Part shown: piece after piece, positions 44,901-45,990 of the stretch
Numbering within the stretch: the stretch's first letter is position 1
Layout: each line of letters begins with the position of its first letter
Assembly (NCBI GenBank): GCA_026394765.1
Contig: JAPKXQ010000057.1
Coordinates: 1 to 45,990 of the forward strand
Source of the DNA: Methanomicrobiales archaeon
GTDB taxonomy: Archaea > Halobacteriota > Methanomicrobia > Methanomicrobiales > Methanospirillaceae
Direction: 5' to 3'
DNA length: 45,990 nucleotides
Program-made: the position numbers and the translations under genes
The notes under the pieces: model-generated
Seen by the model: only the letters and a program-made list of their open reading frames with translations
Database searches by the model: none
What the model was told of the DNA's origin: nothing

Positions 44901-45758
44901 TAACGAAATACCCCCCCAGGAGCGGCGAGATTCATTTATGTCTCATTGATCAGCCTTTTCGGACCTTATTGGTCAAAGTGAAACAGTCATTCTGACAGGT
45001 CTGCATGGACACAAGGCATTTGATGGTATCTTTGCCATCTAGTCAGCACTCTATCTATACTCCAGCAGGTTGCTCTTTAAATTGATAATTACGTGCCCAC
45101 ATGACAACGTTTGTGGATGATGATCCAACTTCAATAGGAATCCTTGAAATCTTCCCGGTATTCATGTCCAGTCAGCATCGATAATATTGGCATAGATTGG
45201 GGATATTGCGCGGTTCTCCTCGCAAAAGATCTTGTTCATCTGTGCGGGCCTTGATCCACGGGTTCCCGAATCTACGGGAAAAACTCGTAAAGGTGCAATA
45301 AGCAAACGGGGAAATAGACCCCTGTGGTCACATTTGGTTGAATGAGCTAATACTCTCGCACGTAGCAAGAATATTATGTTTCGACAGTTTTTCAACCGAT
45401 CAAACTGAAGAAAGGCCATAAACAGGTCATGGTTGCTCTAGCAAGGAAATTGTTCTGCATCATCTTTCACCTGCTCACTCACAAAGAATGATATGAGGAC
45501 CTCCTGATGCAGAAACCTCAACAGATCCGACTGCTATACAGTCCGATGCTAAAATACTCCTTAAAACCCTACTATAGGGGCCGTTTCACAAACATTTGCT
45601 ATCCTAAACCTCCCCCACGTCGTGGGAAACATCCATTAAATTACTGATCGAATAGAGTCGGGTTTATTGTTCTTCACTTAAAAAAAGTATATAGTAGCAA
45701 CTCCCCCTTCTCTAAAATACAAGAAGTTTCTAAAAAAAGCGAGAATTGGGGGATTTTA
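44901..45758. other. Gene-poor stretch
   Basis: No supported gene is seen in about 860 bases. Short frames on both strands have no domain marks; remnants of mobile elements are likely given the transposase fragment to the right. Confidence 0.35.
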
Positions 45759-45990
45759 TCAAGCGAAGGTCGATGCAGGAGGGCGTACCGAGAGATTTCT
45801 TTGAACATTATCAGCGCATGTGTTCAGAGCAGCAGTCAAAACCCCTTGCACGAATGTTTTTCCAGACTTCACTTTTTCTTTCATTAGCATAAGATGTAAT
45901 TTTATAATATTATGGCAGGCCAATGCCAGAAAGAGCTCACCTGCGCAAGCATCCTTGCCTTTCAAAGAAAACCCTCTAAATCTCCTATTA
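45759..45990 (-). mobile_element. C-terminal part of a DDE-type transposase, cut by the window edge
   Basis: The frame enters from the right edge as NRRFRGFSLKGKDACAGELF and continues LALACHNIIKLHLMLMKEK, ending at a TGA at 45759. The pattern of an RGF-KG-E-ALACHNI-KLH tail is that of IS5/IS1182-like transposases, whose last helix carries a final LAHNL-like stretch. No inverted repeat could be placed. Confidence 0.6.

Noticed and set aside
45162-45419. 85-codon minus-strand frame
   Set aside because: No domain, ribosome site or composition supports it; adjacent frames look equally random.

Overview
The window is from a methanogenic archaeon, most likely of the order Methanomicrobiales. Evidence: a SepCysS gene of the tRNA-dependent cysteine pathway, two methanogen-type hypothetical proteins (DUF1890 and DUF1894 families), archaeal TATA boxes, tRNA genes without encoded CCA, and a tail of large IPT/TIG and DUF3344-type surface proteins. 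The placement is inferred from gene content; no database search was run.

Positions 1-23000 form a cysteine and sulfur-transfer island. On the minus strand (4546 to 599) lies a cofactor-sulfur operon: a NifS remnant, a damaged IscU, a doubly frameshifted HesA/MoeB, then intact MoaD, MoaE, a cysteine desulfurase and a small unknown protein. A radical SAM gene, an AIR-synthase/HypE relative and a ThiN-domain protein follow. Next come a ThiS-like sulfur carrier with a TtuA/Ncs6-type thiolase, then FdhD, LarE and a small HTH regulator read leftward. Reading rightward from the regulator are tRNA-Cys, SepCysS, MetY, MetX-CBS and ThiI. After an ABC export module (lipoprotein, FtsX-type permease, LolD-type ATPase) there is a second tRNA-Cys followed by DUF1890 and DUF1894 genes, divergent from a second cysteine desulfurase and a cysteine synthase.

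The main discovery is a palindrome, TTCACAATTGTGAA, at all five key promoters of this island: the HTH regulator itself, tRNA-Cys/SepCysS, tRNA-Cys/DUF1890/DUF1894, desulfurase/cysteine synthase, and the radical SAM gene. It lies between the TATA box and the predicted start of transcription, or just after that start. This suggests one autoregulated repressor, with a cysteine-rich tail, that controls tRNA-Cys supply together with cysteine synthesis and sulfur mobilisation.

Positions 23000-34800 hold ordinary accessory genes: a MarR/DUF169 pair, an integrase remnant, an HAE3-type RND transporter divergent from two COG1361-like exported proteins, tRNA-Thr, a DUF504 protein, an ABC-2 exporter and a flippase.

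Positions 34800-45990 hold three IPT/TIG surface-protein genes and at least two degraded IPT fragments. One paralogue carries the copied 3' end of the flippase gene, which records a segmental duplication. A frameshifted Rpn-type nuclease gene lies between the paralogues, and a transposase fragment runs off the right edge.
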